Shown piece by piece: positions 1-7,397 of a stretch of DNA of 64,000 bases (position 1 is the stretch's first letter; each line of letters opens with the position of its first letter). Position numbers and translations under genes: made by a program. A model generated the notes under the pieces. That model searched no databases and was not told the DNA's origin. It worked only from the letters and a program-made list of their open reading frames with translations. This stretch comes from ZC4RG30 sp963777735 (GTDB lineage Bacteria > Pseudomonadota > Gammaproteobacteria > Steroidobacterales > Steroidobacteraceae). The stretch covers positions 124,001 to 188,000 of the forward strand of contig CAVZRQ010000005.1 in assembly GCA_963777735.1 (NCBI GenBank), written 5' to 3'.

Positions 1-384
1 CCCATGGCGCCCAGGGAGCTGCCGTACTTGGCCCACATGGCATCGTTGAAGCCCAGTGTGGTGGAGGCATGGCGCAGGCATACGATGATGGCCATGTCCC
101 GGTCAGCGCCCTTGTAGGCGCCGACCTGGGCATTCAGGATGTTGGTGGCATAGCGCAACGCGTTTGCGCTGCCCGCAGCGCTATCGGTGTCGATGAACAC
201 GCGGTGATCGCCGGGCAGGGCATCCATCCACGCATCTTCTGCATGGCGTTTCGGTTCGAACTTGCCTGGCTTCTGCTGCGCCTGGGCAGTTGCGCTGCCG
301 AGCGCCACGCCAGCCAATGCAGCCACGCCAAGGCCGCTCAGCAGAGTGCGCCGTCCGGCAGGATTGGAGTCATGTGAGTTCATG
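1..384 (-). CDS. Tat-exported protein, possibly DsrE-like, partial at the left edge
   Basis: The reading frame enters from the left edge, so only the N-terminal 128 codons are present. The start at 384 has AAGGGG about 9 bases upstream. Residues 1-36 form a twin-arginine signal (RRTLLSG, then a hydrophobic stretch ending ATAQAQ), so export as a folded protein is expected. The following sequence has short conserved-looking blocks such as WMDALPGDHR and FNDAMWAKYG. From memory these resemble uncharacterised Tat-signal proteins with a DsrE-like fold, but I see no catalytic motif that would fix a function. Confidence 0.6.
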
Positions 385-587
385 ATGGTCGCCCCTTGTG
401 TCTTCTTCGTAGTGTAAGCCATGCCAATCCCCGCCGAAATCATCCACGATGCCGTCTGCATCCGGGCAGCCTGAATTGGTGATTCCGGCCGGGTCGGGGG
501 TGGTCCATGGCGGCGTAGCTGCCTGTGCGGTGCCTTGCGGCGCCAGAATACCCCGTACCGAGGTATTCGGTCCGCCGCCTCCCAGCG

Positions 588-636
588 TTGATTTGAATCA
601 ACAGCGCTGCGGCAGTTTGGGCCTACTATGGTATCC
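588..636 (+). promoter_or_regulatory. FNR/Anr-type box and -10 element before the 657 gene
   Basis: A perfect FNR/Anr palindrome, TTGAT-TTGA-ATCAA, lies at 588-601. A -10-like TACTAT is at 624-629, predicting a transcript start near 636. The box is therefore centred about 41.5 bases upstream, which is the standard position for FNR activation at class II promoters. The rest of 385-656 shows no gene I can support. Oxygen-responsive activation of the downstream pair is inferred from this geometry. Confidence 0.65.
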
Positions 637-656
637 ATTCATCACAGGGGCCAGAC

Positions 657-1034
657 ATGCAGCTTGCACATAACGCGACCATCGTTGTAACCGACGGGCA
701 GAAACTGCGGCTGTTCCGCAATACGGGCGACGAACTGCAACTGACGCTCAGTGAATTGCCGCAACCGGATGTTCACGGCACGGCCGGCGAGGGCAAGCAC
801 CAGGACAACGATCGGCATGAGGTCAGCTACGAGGCTGCCGTGGCCAAGTGGTTGAACCACGAGATCACTACCGGCAAGATCGGGGCGGTCTATCTCATTG
901 CGCCGCCGCGGGCCTTGGGCGAGCTGCGTCAGCACTACGGCAAAATGCTCAAAGACAAGTTGCTGGGCGAAATGGCGAAAGAGCACACCAATGATCCATT
1001 GCATACAATCGAACAGGTAATCAAACACGCCTGA
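657..1034 (+). CDS. Host attachment (Host_attach) family protein
   Basis: This 125-residue protein resembles the bacterial host-attachment family (related to archaeal eRF1 central domains). It opens with a beta strand and the motif TIVVTDGQKLRLF, and ends with a helical region containing a conserved-looking LIAPPRALGELR block. The molecular function of the family is poorly defined. AGGGG at 646-650 gives good spacing to the ATG. The FNR-type promoter at 588-636 lies directly upstream, so anaerobic induction is likely. A cyclophilin gene starts 8 bases downstream and is probably co-transcribed. Confidence 0.75.
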   Translation: MQLAHNATIVVTDGQKLRLFRNTGDELQLTLSELPQPDVHGTAGEGKHQDNDRHEVSYEAAVAKWLNHEITTGKIGAVYLIAPPRALGELRQHYGKMLKDKLLGEMAKEHTNDPLHTIEQVIKHA

Positions 1035-1041
1035 GGCGTCG

Positions 1042-1662
1042 ATGCGCAGTTTTCTAGTCCATCTGGTTGCCAGTGCTGTATTGGCAGGCAGCGCGCTCGC
1101 GCAGGAACCATCGGCGGTGGCGCCTCCCGTGGTTCCGGCCACTGTCAAGGTGGTCCTTCAGACCAGTCTCGGCGACATCCACGTCGCCCTGGAGAAGGAC
1201 CGCGCACCCATCACTGCCGGCAATTTCCTCCGATATGTCGATCTCAAGCGCTTCGATGGCATCACCTTCTACCGCGCGGTGAAGGTCGATGAAGAAGGCA
1301 AGTACGGTCTGGTGCAGGGTGGACTTCGCAATGACCCCAAGCGTGTATTCAAACCGATCGCGCATGAGTTTCCCGCCACAACGGGATTGAGTCATCTCGA
1401 CGGTGCAATCTCCATGGCGCATGTCGGCCCTGGTACTGCTGTCGCGGATTTCTTCTTCGTCATCGGCGATCTCACGGATCTTGATGGCAAGGGCACTCCC
1501 GAGAAGCCGGGTTATCCGGTCTTCGGGCGCGTCACGGAAGGCATGGATGTTCTGCGTGCGATCATGGTGATGCCGCGCTCCGAAGAAGTGGGCGATGGCT
1601 CCATGAAGGGGCAGATGCTGGCAAGTCCTGTCAGGATACTGACGGTTCGCCGCGCCGAGTAA
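1042..1662 (+). CDS. Periplasmic cyclophilin-type peptidyl-prolyl isomerase
   Basis: The protein catalyses cis-trans isomerisation of prolyl bonds, helping exported proteins fold. Residues 1-20 are a Sec signal peptide ending SALA. The cyclophilin domain runs from about residue 32 to the end, with VVLQTSLGDIHVAL, ITFYRAVK, VQGG and ISMAHVGP blocks typical of the bacterial PpiA-like group. The 206-residue length fits. It follows the attachment-family gene by only 7 bases and so probably shares its promoter. Its 3' end overlaps the opposite-strand yaeQ gene by 32 bases. Confidence 0.88.
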   Translation: MRSFLVHLVASAVLAGSALAQEPSAVAPPVVPATVKVVLQTSLGDIHVALEKDRAPITAGNFLRYVDLKRFDGITFYRAVKVDEEGKYGLVQGGLRNDPKRVFKPIAHEFPATTGLSHLDGAISMAHVGPGTAVADFFFVIGDLTDLDGKGTPEKPGYPVFGRVTEGMDVLRAIMVMPRSEEVGDGSMKGQMLASPVRILTVRRAE

Positions 1663-2179
1663 GTACGGTCTGCAGCGTGTCGCTGCCGATGGTCAGGTAG
1701 ATCTCCGATTCCGAGCGTGCGAGCGACCATTTCATGCGTCGCTCGAGTCGCGCCACGACCTGCGCCAGCCATTGCCGGTCGAATGCATACACGCTGAGCT
1801 CTTCGGTCCGATGGATCTTTGCCTCGGCGATGCGACTCTCCCACTGGACAGGATCCTTGTGGGTATAGACAGCGACACGCTGTGCGGCCTTGCTGGCGCG
1901 ATGCAGGCGATCCGGCTCGGGCAGGCCGATGTCCACCCAGGTGGTGAGTGCGCCCGTCAGATCACGCACCAGCACGGCGGGTTCATCCGGATCCGAGAGG
2001 CCCTTCGAAAAAGTGATGCCTTCGCAGAATTCCAGGCAATACGCCAGCACCCTGGTAACCAGGTAGTCCGGCGATTCGCTCGGATGCTGTGCCACCCGCA
2101 GGTTCAGTGCTTCGTAGACGCCGCGATCCACATCGGCAATGTCGATGTCGAAGGTATAGATGGTGGCTCCAAGCGCCAA
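1631..2179 (-). CDS. yaeQ: YaeQ family protein
   Basis: The sequence matches YaeQ throughout: ATIYTFDIDIADVDR at the N-terminus, AQHPSESPDYL, GLSDPDEPAVLVRDLTG, WVDIGLPEPDRL and a C-terminal SEIYLTIG block. YaeQ has a PD-(D/E)XK nuclease-like fold, but its biochemical role is not settled. The open frame extends to 2338. I choose the TTG at 2177-2179 because GGAG lies six bases upstream and the resulting protein starts M-A-L-G-A-T-I-Y with 182 residues, close to the family length. The longer N-terminus is unlike the family. Confidence 0.88.
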   Translation of the reverse strand: MALGATIYTFDIDIADVDRGVYEALNLRVAQHPSESPDYLVTRVLAYCLEFCEGITFSKGLSDPDEPAVLVRDLTGALTTWVDIGLPEPDRLHRASKAAQRVAVYTHKDPVQWESRIAEAKIHRTEELSVYAFDRQWLAQVVARLERRMKWSLARSESEIYLTIGSDTLQTVLTRRGEPSVS

Positions 2180-2419
2180 GTCGCTCTCCGGGTTAAATGC
2201 GAGGCCGGCCCGGACTCTAACCGAATCAACCTCGCGATGTGCCTTGCCGCCAGCCATGCCCTGGTGCCGGCCGGCATGCCTTCGCAGGGCTGCACGTCTG
2301 TTCGCACTGCGGCTGCCTAGGCGCATTCCTACAACCACAATGGTCCCTGCATGACACGTCCCGGTTAAGTGTGCGGGCTAGGCTTTCACTCAAATACCAG
2401 TGTTTGCGGAGAAAAGGCC

Positions 2420-2602
2420 ATGAGTGCGAAAGACGTGAAGAAACTGGACGATGCTCAGAAGGCCTCGTTCCCGGCGAGTGACCCGCCCGCATCGCAGATT
2501 CCGGATGATGTGCCCGTCAATGCCGCGGACAAGTGGAAATCTGCGTCGGAATCCACCGCGCCCCCCGCACCGCTGAAAATGGTGAAGGAAGAGAAGCTTT
2601 AG
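2420..2602 (+). CDS. Small hypothetical protein with FPASDPPA motif
   Basis: This encodes a 60-residue hydrophilic protein starting MSAKDVKKLD. GGAGAAAAGG lies just upstream of the ATG. It contains FPASDPPA, a short motif I associate with a group of small proteobacterial proteins of unknown function. No signal peptide, membrane segment or cysteine is present. The last four bases overlap the end of the opposite-strand transglutaminase gene. The 240 bases upstream, between this gene and yaeQ, show no other gene. Confidence 0.6.
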   Translation: MSAKDVKKLDDAQKASFPASDPPASQIPDDVPVNAADKWKSASESTAPPAPLKMVKEEKL

Positions 2603-3471
2603 GCTGGCTTGAGGGAAACAGTAACCTCCACCAGCATCGCTTCAAACGCATTGCTCATGCCGTGGAAGCTGCCGGCCACGGGCATGACCTGCTGGATCTT
2701 CCTGCCAGTCGCAACCGGAATCAGATTGACACCACCCACGCTGCGATTCGTGGGGTCGAAGGTGATCCAGCCAGCGCCCGGCACATGGACTTCCGCCCAG
2801 GCATGGGTGGAGCCTGTTCCGTTGGTGCCGACCAGGATCGCGTTCGGGTTGTGCAGATAGCCCGACACAATCCGCGCACCAAACCCGAGGGTACGTACGG
2901 CCTCGACGAACAGCACCGCCATGTCGCGACACGACCCCACCCCTCGCTCCAGCGATTGCAGGGGAGGCTGCGTGCCTTCCACTTCGCGGCTCTGATAGGC
3001 CACGGCCGCGGGAATGCCGGCATTGATGTCCTTCAGCAGCGACAGCGTATCAGTGGGATTGCTGCGGACAAATGCCTGCACCCATTTAAGCAGCCGCCCT
3101 TCGGGATCGGGATATTGCGGCAACACCAGTGGTCCGAGGTCCAGCCAGTCCTCCGGGTCATACTGAAATGGATAGGACTGCGCCGAAGCTGCGACATCAA
3201 ACACCGGCCAGGACACCGCGTCGAGCTCCAGCTCAACAATGCTGGTGATGACCAGGCTGCTGGTCATGGCCTCGAAGGCGGCCGTTGCCACCATGTTGCC
3301 CGCCACATCTCCAGCCCAGGTAATGGTTGCCTGCGGCTCCACGATCAGCTGCATGGAGAGCAGTCGCAATTCGCGGCTTTCGCGTGGCCGCAGCATCAGG
3401 CGATGTGGGCGCAGGCTCACCAGCTCGCGATAGCGATAGGTGGTGCGATGGTGCACGCGCAAGGAAACCAT
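2599..3471 (-). CDS. Transglutaminase-like family protein
   Basis: The 290-residue protein has an N-terminal bacterial transglutaminase-like region (VHHRTTYRYRELV) followed by the catalytic core. The Cys-His-Asp triad is visible: C181 in GVGSCRDMA, H223 in STHAWAEVHV and D239 in WITFDPTN. Members are usually thought to be cysteine proteases or peptide-modifying enzymes. There is no signal peptide, so it is probably cytoplasmic. It stands alone, converging with the small gene at 2420 and divergent from the VOC protein at 3555. Confidence 0.85.
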   Translation of the reverse strand: MVSLRVHHRTTYRYRELVSLRPHRLMLRPRESRELRLLSMQLIVEPQATITWAGDVAGNMVATAAFEAMTSSLVITSIVELELDAVSWPVFDVAASAQSYPFQYDPEDWLDLGPLVLPQYPDPEGRLLKWVQAFVRSNPTDTLSLLKDINAGIPAAVAYQSREVEGTQPPLQSLERGVGSCRDMAVLFVEAVRTLGFGARIVSGYLHNPNAILVGTNGTGSTHAWAEVHVPGAGWITFDPTNRSVGGVNLIPVATGRKIQQVMPVAGSFHGMSNAFEAMLVEVTVSLKPA

Positions 3472-3554
3472 GGGGCATCCTATTCCATCGGCCCTTCGGC
3501 AGTGGCGGATTGTCGGCGCCTGCAGTAGCCTGCTCCAAAAATCGGGGAGATGTC

Positions 3555-4094
3555 ATGAAGACACTGGGCTTCGGTCAGAAGGTCGGCCAGATCGTGCAGA
3601 CGGCCTACGTGGTGCAGGACATTCGAGCTGCCATCGACTGGTGGCTGAAGGATGCCAACGTCGGGCCCTGGTTTCTGCTCGACAGCTTCACTGGTCCCGA
3701 GCAGCGGTATCGCGGCGAGCCCACCAGGGCCGATGTCAGCATCGCGATGTCATTCGCCGGTCACATGATGATCGAACTCGTGCAGCCGAAAGACAGTGAA
3801 CCTTCGGTGTACCAGGAAACCATTCGCAGGCAGGGATATGGATTCCATCATGTCGGCATTGCGGTGGAGGATGTCGAGGCCGAGCGGGCGGCCTATGCCA
3901 AGCGCGGCTATCACGTGGCGTTCTCCACCCCCGTGCCCAGTGGCGGCAACGTCTACTACATGGGTGAAGGCCACAACGCGCCGGGATTTGTGGAGTTGAT
4001 ACCAGCCACCACCGGAATGGACGAAATGTTCACGCGCTACTGGCGCGCGTCCGTGGACTGGAACGGCCGTGACCCGGTTCGGCCGTTTGGCTGA
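3555..4094 (+). CDS. VOC (glyoxalase/dioxygenase) superfamily protein
   Basis: The frame is open from 3327, but the ATG at 3555 has GGGGAG at the right distance and gives a 179-residue protein with a standard VOC start (GQIVQTAYVVQDIRAAIDWW). Two paired beta-alpha-beta-beta-beta modules are evident, the second beginning near GFHHVGIAVEDVEAE and ending FVELIPAT. The layout resembles glyoxalase/methylmalonyl-CoA epimerase-type VOC proteins. Possible metal ligands are histidines and the late glutamate. The substrate cannot be inferred. Confidence 0.82.
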   Translation: MKTLGFGQKVGQIVQTAYVVQDIRAAIDWWLKDANVGPWFLLDSFTGPEQRYRGEPTRADVSIAMSFAGHMMIELVQPKDSEPSVYQETIRRQGYGFHHVGIAVEDVEAERAAYAKRGYHVAFSTPVPSGGNVYYMGEGHNAPGFVELIPATTGMDEMFTRYWRASVDWNGRDPVRPFG

Positions 4095-4097
4095 ACG

Positions 4098-5060
4098 CTA
4101 GAAGGCCGAACAGCCGGCCTTTTCCGCAGTGTTGGCCCTGGTTTCGATCTGCCTGCGGGTGTCCGCAATGGCCTCGGTCAACGTTTCCGAAAGTGTCTGC
4201 GCCGGGATGCGCTCCAGTTCCGCCTGTGCGGCCTTCGGGCAGCCGAGGTCAAGCAGGGTCATTGCCAGATTATTCCGCGCGCCAGCCTGTGCGCCATCTA
4301 TCTGCAATGCGGATCGATAGCTGGCAGCCGCGCGTTGCAGGTCGCCATTGCGGTAGTTCGCAGTGCCCATGCCCACCCATGCCACCGGTTCTTCGGGCCA
4401 TTGCCGAGTGGCCCCTTCGAAAGCCAGCAGCGCATCCTGCGGGCTCGCCACCCGCTCGAAAGCGGCGGCTGCCTGCAGGAACCGGTCCTTGTCCGGTGTT
4501 ACCGGCAACTCGCCGGCCCGCAGCAGCACCATGGCCCAGCGGTCGGCGTTGTCCCAGGCCCGCATGAAGTTGGCGGCAGAAAGCTCTTGCCTCCGCACCT
4601 TGCCCGAGCGCAACACCACGCGGTCGCGTGGGCCGTCATAGCCCACCACGACTGCGTAATGCCAGCGTGGCCAGATGGGCAGCCCGTAGTTGTGCAGCAC
4701 AAGTACCGGGCGGCCTGCATCCAGCTCGGCCAGAATTGCCGCCAGCTGCGGTTCAACGCGATAGCTGATGCGTCCGTACTGGCGCGGCGCTGCCTGCATT
4801 TCGATCTGCAGGCTACCCTTGCGAGCCGGGAGATAGACCAGTGGTGCGAGCTCTTCCGGCGTGACGTTCACGCGGGAGGCGCCCAGTGCAGTAGCCAGTG
4901 CAGCGGGGCCGCACTGGAAAGCAGTCTGGGGAAAGAACGGGGTGTCGTTGAGTTCGACGACCCGGGTCGAGGATTCAATCAGGGGGCCGCGCGAAACGCA
5001 GCCCGTCAGCAGCAAAAGGCCGGCGGCCAGCGCAATGCTGCCCGACCGCCAGCTCGGCAC
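4098..5060 (-). CDS. PA2778 family C39-like cysteine peptidase lipoprotein
   Basis: Residues 1-21 are a lipoprotein signal with lipobox LTGC (C21). The peptidase-C39-like domain follows: the probable nucleophile is C50 in TAFQCGPAAL and the histidine lies in WPRWHYAVVVGYD. The C-terminal 110 residues carry tetratricopeptide-like helices (ALLAFEGATRQWPEEPVAWVGMG and the next repeat). This domain order matches the PA2778 family. The start is GTG, three bases after the PA2779-type gene, so the two form an operon as in Pseudomonas. The substrate is unknown. Confidence 0.85.
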   Translation of the reverse strand: MPSWRSGSIALAAGLLLLTGCVSRGPLIESSTRVVELNDTPFFPQTAFQCGPAALATALGASRVNVTPEELAPLVYLPARKGSLQIEMQAAPRQYGRISYRVEPQLAAILAELDAGRPVLVLHNYGLPIWPRWHYAVVVGYDGPRDRVVLRSGKVRRQELSAANFMRAWDNADRWAMVLLRAGELPVTPDKDRFLQAAAAFERVASPQDALLAFEGATRQWPEEPVAWVGMGTANYRNGDLQRAAASYRSALQIDGAQAGARNNLAMTLLDLGCPKAAQAELERIPAQTLSETLTEAIADTRRQIETRANTAEKAGCSAF

Positions 5061-5063
5061 CTA

Positions 5064-5447
5064 TCAGGCCCGCTTGAAGATGTCGATGATGCCCGTGAAT
5101 TCGAGGATCATCAGCACGACAAACACCAGGCCCACAACGACCAGTACGCCGTCGCCGCCTGCGGGTGCCTTCTGCATTTCCGTGGCCATCTGCTGCAGTT
5201 CGCTGTCGCTCAGCGAAGCGATGCGGGTATCGACGGCCGCAGCGTCCACGCCCATCTTTTCCATCTGGGTACGCACTTCGCCACGTTCCAGCTGGCTGCG
5301 GATGGCGGCCAGATTCATGTCACGGTCGGTGCGGACGATGGCACTGGTCGAAACAATGCCTGCCTGTGCCGCGCTCATCATCCCGAGATTGAGGGTGGAA
5401 ATCGCCAGGACCGCAGCCACTGCAGTCCGCCATTTTGAATTCTTCAT
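5064..5447 (-). CDS. PA2779 family membrane protein
   Basis: This 127-residue protein has an N-terminal signal or anchor (residues 1-29, ending AQA). The central region RTDRDMNLAAIRSQLERGEVRTQMEKMG is characteristic of the PA2779 family. A C-terminal transmembrane helix (GVLVVVGLVFVVLMILEF) is followed by a short charged tail. It is the first gene of the pair with the PA2778-type peptidase, separated by three bases. It may anchor or present a substrate to that peptidase; this is inference, as the family function is unknown. Confidence 0.85.
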   Translation of the reverse strand: MKNSKWRTAVAAVLAISTLNLGMMSAAQAGIVSTSAIVRTDRDMNLAAIRSQLERGEVRTQMEKMGVDAAAVDTRIASLSDSELQQMATEMQKAPAGGDGVLVVVGLVFVVLMILEFTGIIDIFKRA

Positions 5448-5547
5448 TTCGGTATTCCCTTTAGATTGAACCGGACAGCTAATTCGATCTTGCCGATGGT
5501 GCCCGAGTTTTCACTCCAAAACGAGTGCCGAAAGTCGCATTCGCTTG

Positions 5548-5860
5548 TCAGCGGATATCCCATCCGGAAGGGGGGTTGGCCGGCATGCCCGGCATGAAGG
5601 CCTCCGCAGCGTGGATCTGGCCGCCATAGACCTTGAACGCTTCCCAGGCATGCGGCCAGCGAGGATCAGCCCCCATCAGCGAGCTAGGGGGTGGAAGGTG
5701 CAACCAGGGCCGGCCATGCGGCGGCCATTTCCAAAGCGACAGGCTTTGTCGGCCAGTCTGGCGTTGGCAATCACGAAGCTGCCGATCTTGAGACCGGCCG
5801 GGTAGCCAGCGACGATCTCGCTCACGCGACCAGCTCGGATCTTCAGGCGCAGCGGACGCG
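5548..5860 (-). pseudogene. Remnant of an NTF2/SnoaL-like protein
   Basis: Two pieces in different frames lie upstream of the PA2779 gene. One (about 5680-5860) reads LRLKIRAGRVSEIVAGYP. The other (about 5548-5680) reads WEAFKVYGGQIHAAEAF and ends PSGWDIR at a stop at 5548-5550. From memory these resemble the middle and C-terminal end of NTF2-like proteins, which finish with a strand of this type and SGW. The catalytic middle and N-terminus are missing and no start or ribosome site fits, so I read it as decay or an internal deletion. No intact gene is evident in 5448-5863. Confidence 0.4.
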
Positions 5861-5863
5861 GCA

Positions 5864-6895
5864 CTAAAGGCGACTGAAGAACTCCCACATCAGGTCGTTG
5901 GCATTGATCGCCTTTGAAGGTGCTTCGTCAGCGCGCTGTTTTTCTCCGCCGGGCCAGCTGTGGCCGCCGGTTTCAGTTACGCACAGTTCAACTGGCGCGC
6001 CATTGGCGACCGCCGCGTGAAGTTCGCAGGTTGCCCCGGAGACCGTGAGCACCCGCTGTGCCGGGGTGTTGGCGCGATTGAGCTTCACCCATTTGGCGAT
6101 GGTGTCCGGAACGGACACGAAGTCCGTCACCATGGCCTCGCGGCGAAATGCCTTTCCGGCACCGCCGTTGAACAGCACCCGGTCGTCGTTGCGGGCATGA
6201 ATGTGCAGAACGGCTACGGGCTGCGACGGCTCGCAGCGTCTGGTGTTGTCGGTGCCCGCCACGGCCATGATGCCGCGGAACACATCCGGGGCTTCGCACG
6301 CCAGCCGATACGACATCATCGCGCCGTTTGACATGCCGATGGCGTACACATGTCGGCGATCGATGGTGGCGCGTTGACTGACATCAGCGACCACCTTTCG
6401 CAGGAAGCCGACGTCGTCCACGTTCTCGTCACGGGCCCGTGCACAACAATTGCCGGCGTTCCAGGTGGCCAGCATGCCGGACTTCGCCGGGCTGATGCCG
6501 TTGGGAAACACGGCGATGAACCCCGCCTGTTCGGACTTGGTGATCAGCCCGTAGTTCGCGTCGTTGGCCTGGTAGATCATGCCGCCGCCGCCGCCATGCA
6601 GGGCCATCACCAGCGACGTTGCCTTGCCCGGGTCGTAAGCCTTCGGAACATGCACCAGCGCCATGCGCTCCATGCCGCCGTGCTGGAGGCGGATTTCATA
6701 GCGACCGGGGCCCTGGATCAGGGTGCCGGCGGCAAGCAGCGTGGCGGGCTCCACCGGGCCGGCCTGCTGGGTCGCGCGTTCCGCCAGCCGTTCTCGCAGC
6801 CGGGCACGCAAAGGGCCTTCTGCGGCTGAAGCGGCGAGTACGGTCAGCAGCGCGCTCAACGAGAGAATGGCTTTGATCGAAGTGGCAGGGGTCAT
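5864..6895 (-). CDS. PHB depolymerase family (LpqC-like) esterase
   Basis: A secreted alpha/beta hydrolase of 343 residues. The frame is open to 6988. I choose the ATG at 6895 because it begins a Sec signal peptide (ILSLSALLTVLAASAAEG). The oxyanion region ALHGGGGG, the nucleophile elbow GMSNGAMM and the catalytic histidine in ETGGHSWPGG are visible, with the aspartate probably in HARNDDRV. Family members cleave short polyhydroxyalkanoate or feruloyl esters in the periplasm or outside the cell. The exact substrate is not evident. It lies 89 bases downstream of hslR on the same strand. Confidence 0.85.
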   Translation of the reverse strand: MTPATSIKAILSLSALLTVLAASAAEGPLRARLRERLAERATQQAGPVEPATLLAAGTLIQGPGRYEIRLQHGGMERMALVHVPKAYDPGKATSLVMALHGGGGGMIYQANDANYGLITKSEQAGFIAVFPNGISPAKSGMLATWNAGNCCARARDENVDDVGFLRKVVADVSQRATIDRRHVYAIGMSNGAMMSYRLACEAPDVFRGIMAVAGTDNTRRCEPSQPVAVLHIHARNDDRVLFNGGAGKAFRREAMVTDFVSVPDTIAKWVKLNRANTPAQRVLTVSGATCELHAAVANGAPVELCVTETGGHSWPGGEKQRADEAPSKAINANDLMWEFFSRL

Positions 6896-6984
6896 GCAGG
6901 TGGGGCCCGTGTCGTGCGTTGGGTGCGCACCAGCAATACAACGCAGGTGCGGGTCGGACGTTGACAGAGGATCCGGCAAAGGCG

Positions 6985-7389
6985 TCAACCCTGCTGCCGG
7001 CGCAGCTTGTCCAACTGGCGGCGTTCGCGCTTGTCGGGGCGCGCGTCAGGGCGAGGCCGGGTCAGCGCCGCGAGCCGGCTCTGTTCGCGAAACTGCAGCG
7101 TGTGTGCGGCGCTTTCGGGCGTTTCCCGGTAACAGGCCTGGGCCTCCGGTGCCGATCCTCTTCGAGCGGGCAGAGCGAGCACATCCAGATCGATGGCCAG
7201 TTCGCCAATGCTGACGCTCAGCCGTTCGCCGATATGCACACGATGGGCGGGCTTCACCCGCTCGCCGTTTACCTTGACCTTGCCGCCATTGACGGCTGCC
7301 GTGGCCAGGGAGCGGGTCTTGAAGAAGCGTGTGTGCCAAAGCCATTTGTCGAGGCGGTGGCGGTCTTCCTGGTCGGCTGGTAGCGCCAT
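6985..7389 (-). CDS. hslR: Ribosome-associated heat shock protein Hsp15 (S4 domain)
   Basis: Hsp15 binds the large ribosomal subunit carrying stalled nascent chains and helps recycle it. The S4 RNA-binding domain occupies residues 10-60 (HRLDKWLWHTRFFKTRS through VKVNGERVKPAHRV). The C-terminus is basic and unstructured (RPDARPDKRERRQLDKLRRQQG), as usual. The ATG at 7389 gives 134 residues, matching the family better than the upstream start at 7446. The stop codon of the beta-CASP protein gene lies 8 bases upstream, so they are likely co-transcribed. Confidence 0.9.
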   Translation of the reverse strand: MALPADQEDRHRLDKWLWHTRFFKTRSLATAAVNGGKVKVNGERVKPAHRVHIGERLSVSIGELAIDLDVLALPARRGSAPEAQACYRETPESAAHTLQFREQSRLAALTRPRPDARPDKRERRQLDKLRRQQG

Positions 7390-7397
7390 TGCGTCAG

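Noticed and set aside
449..673. 74-residue plus-strand reading frame across the region upstream of the attachment-family gene
   Set aside because: No ribosome site or homology; it overlaps the FNR box, the -10 element and the start of the next gene.
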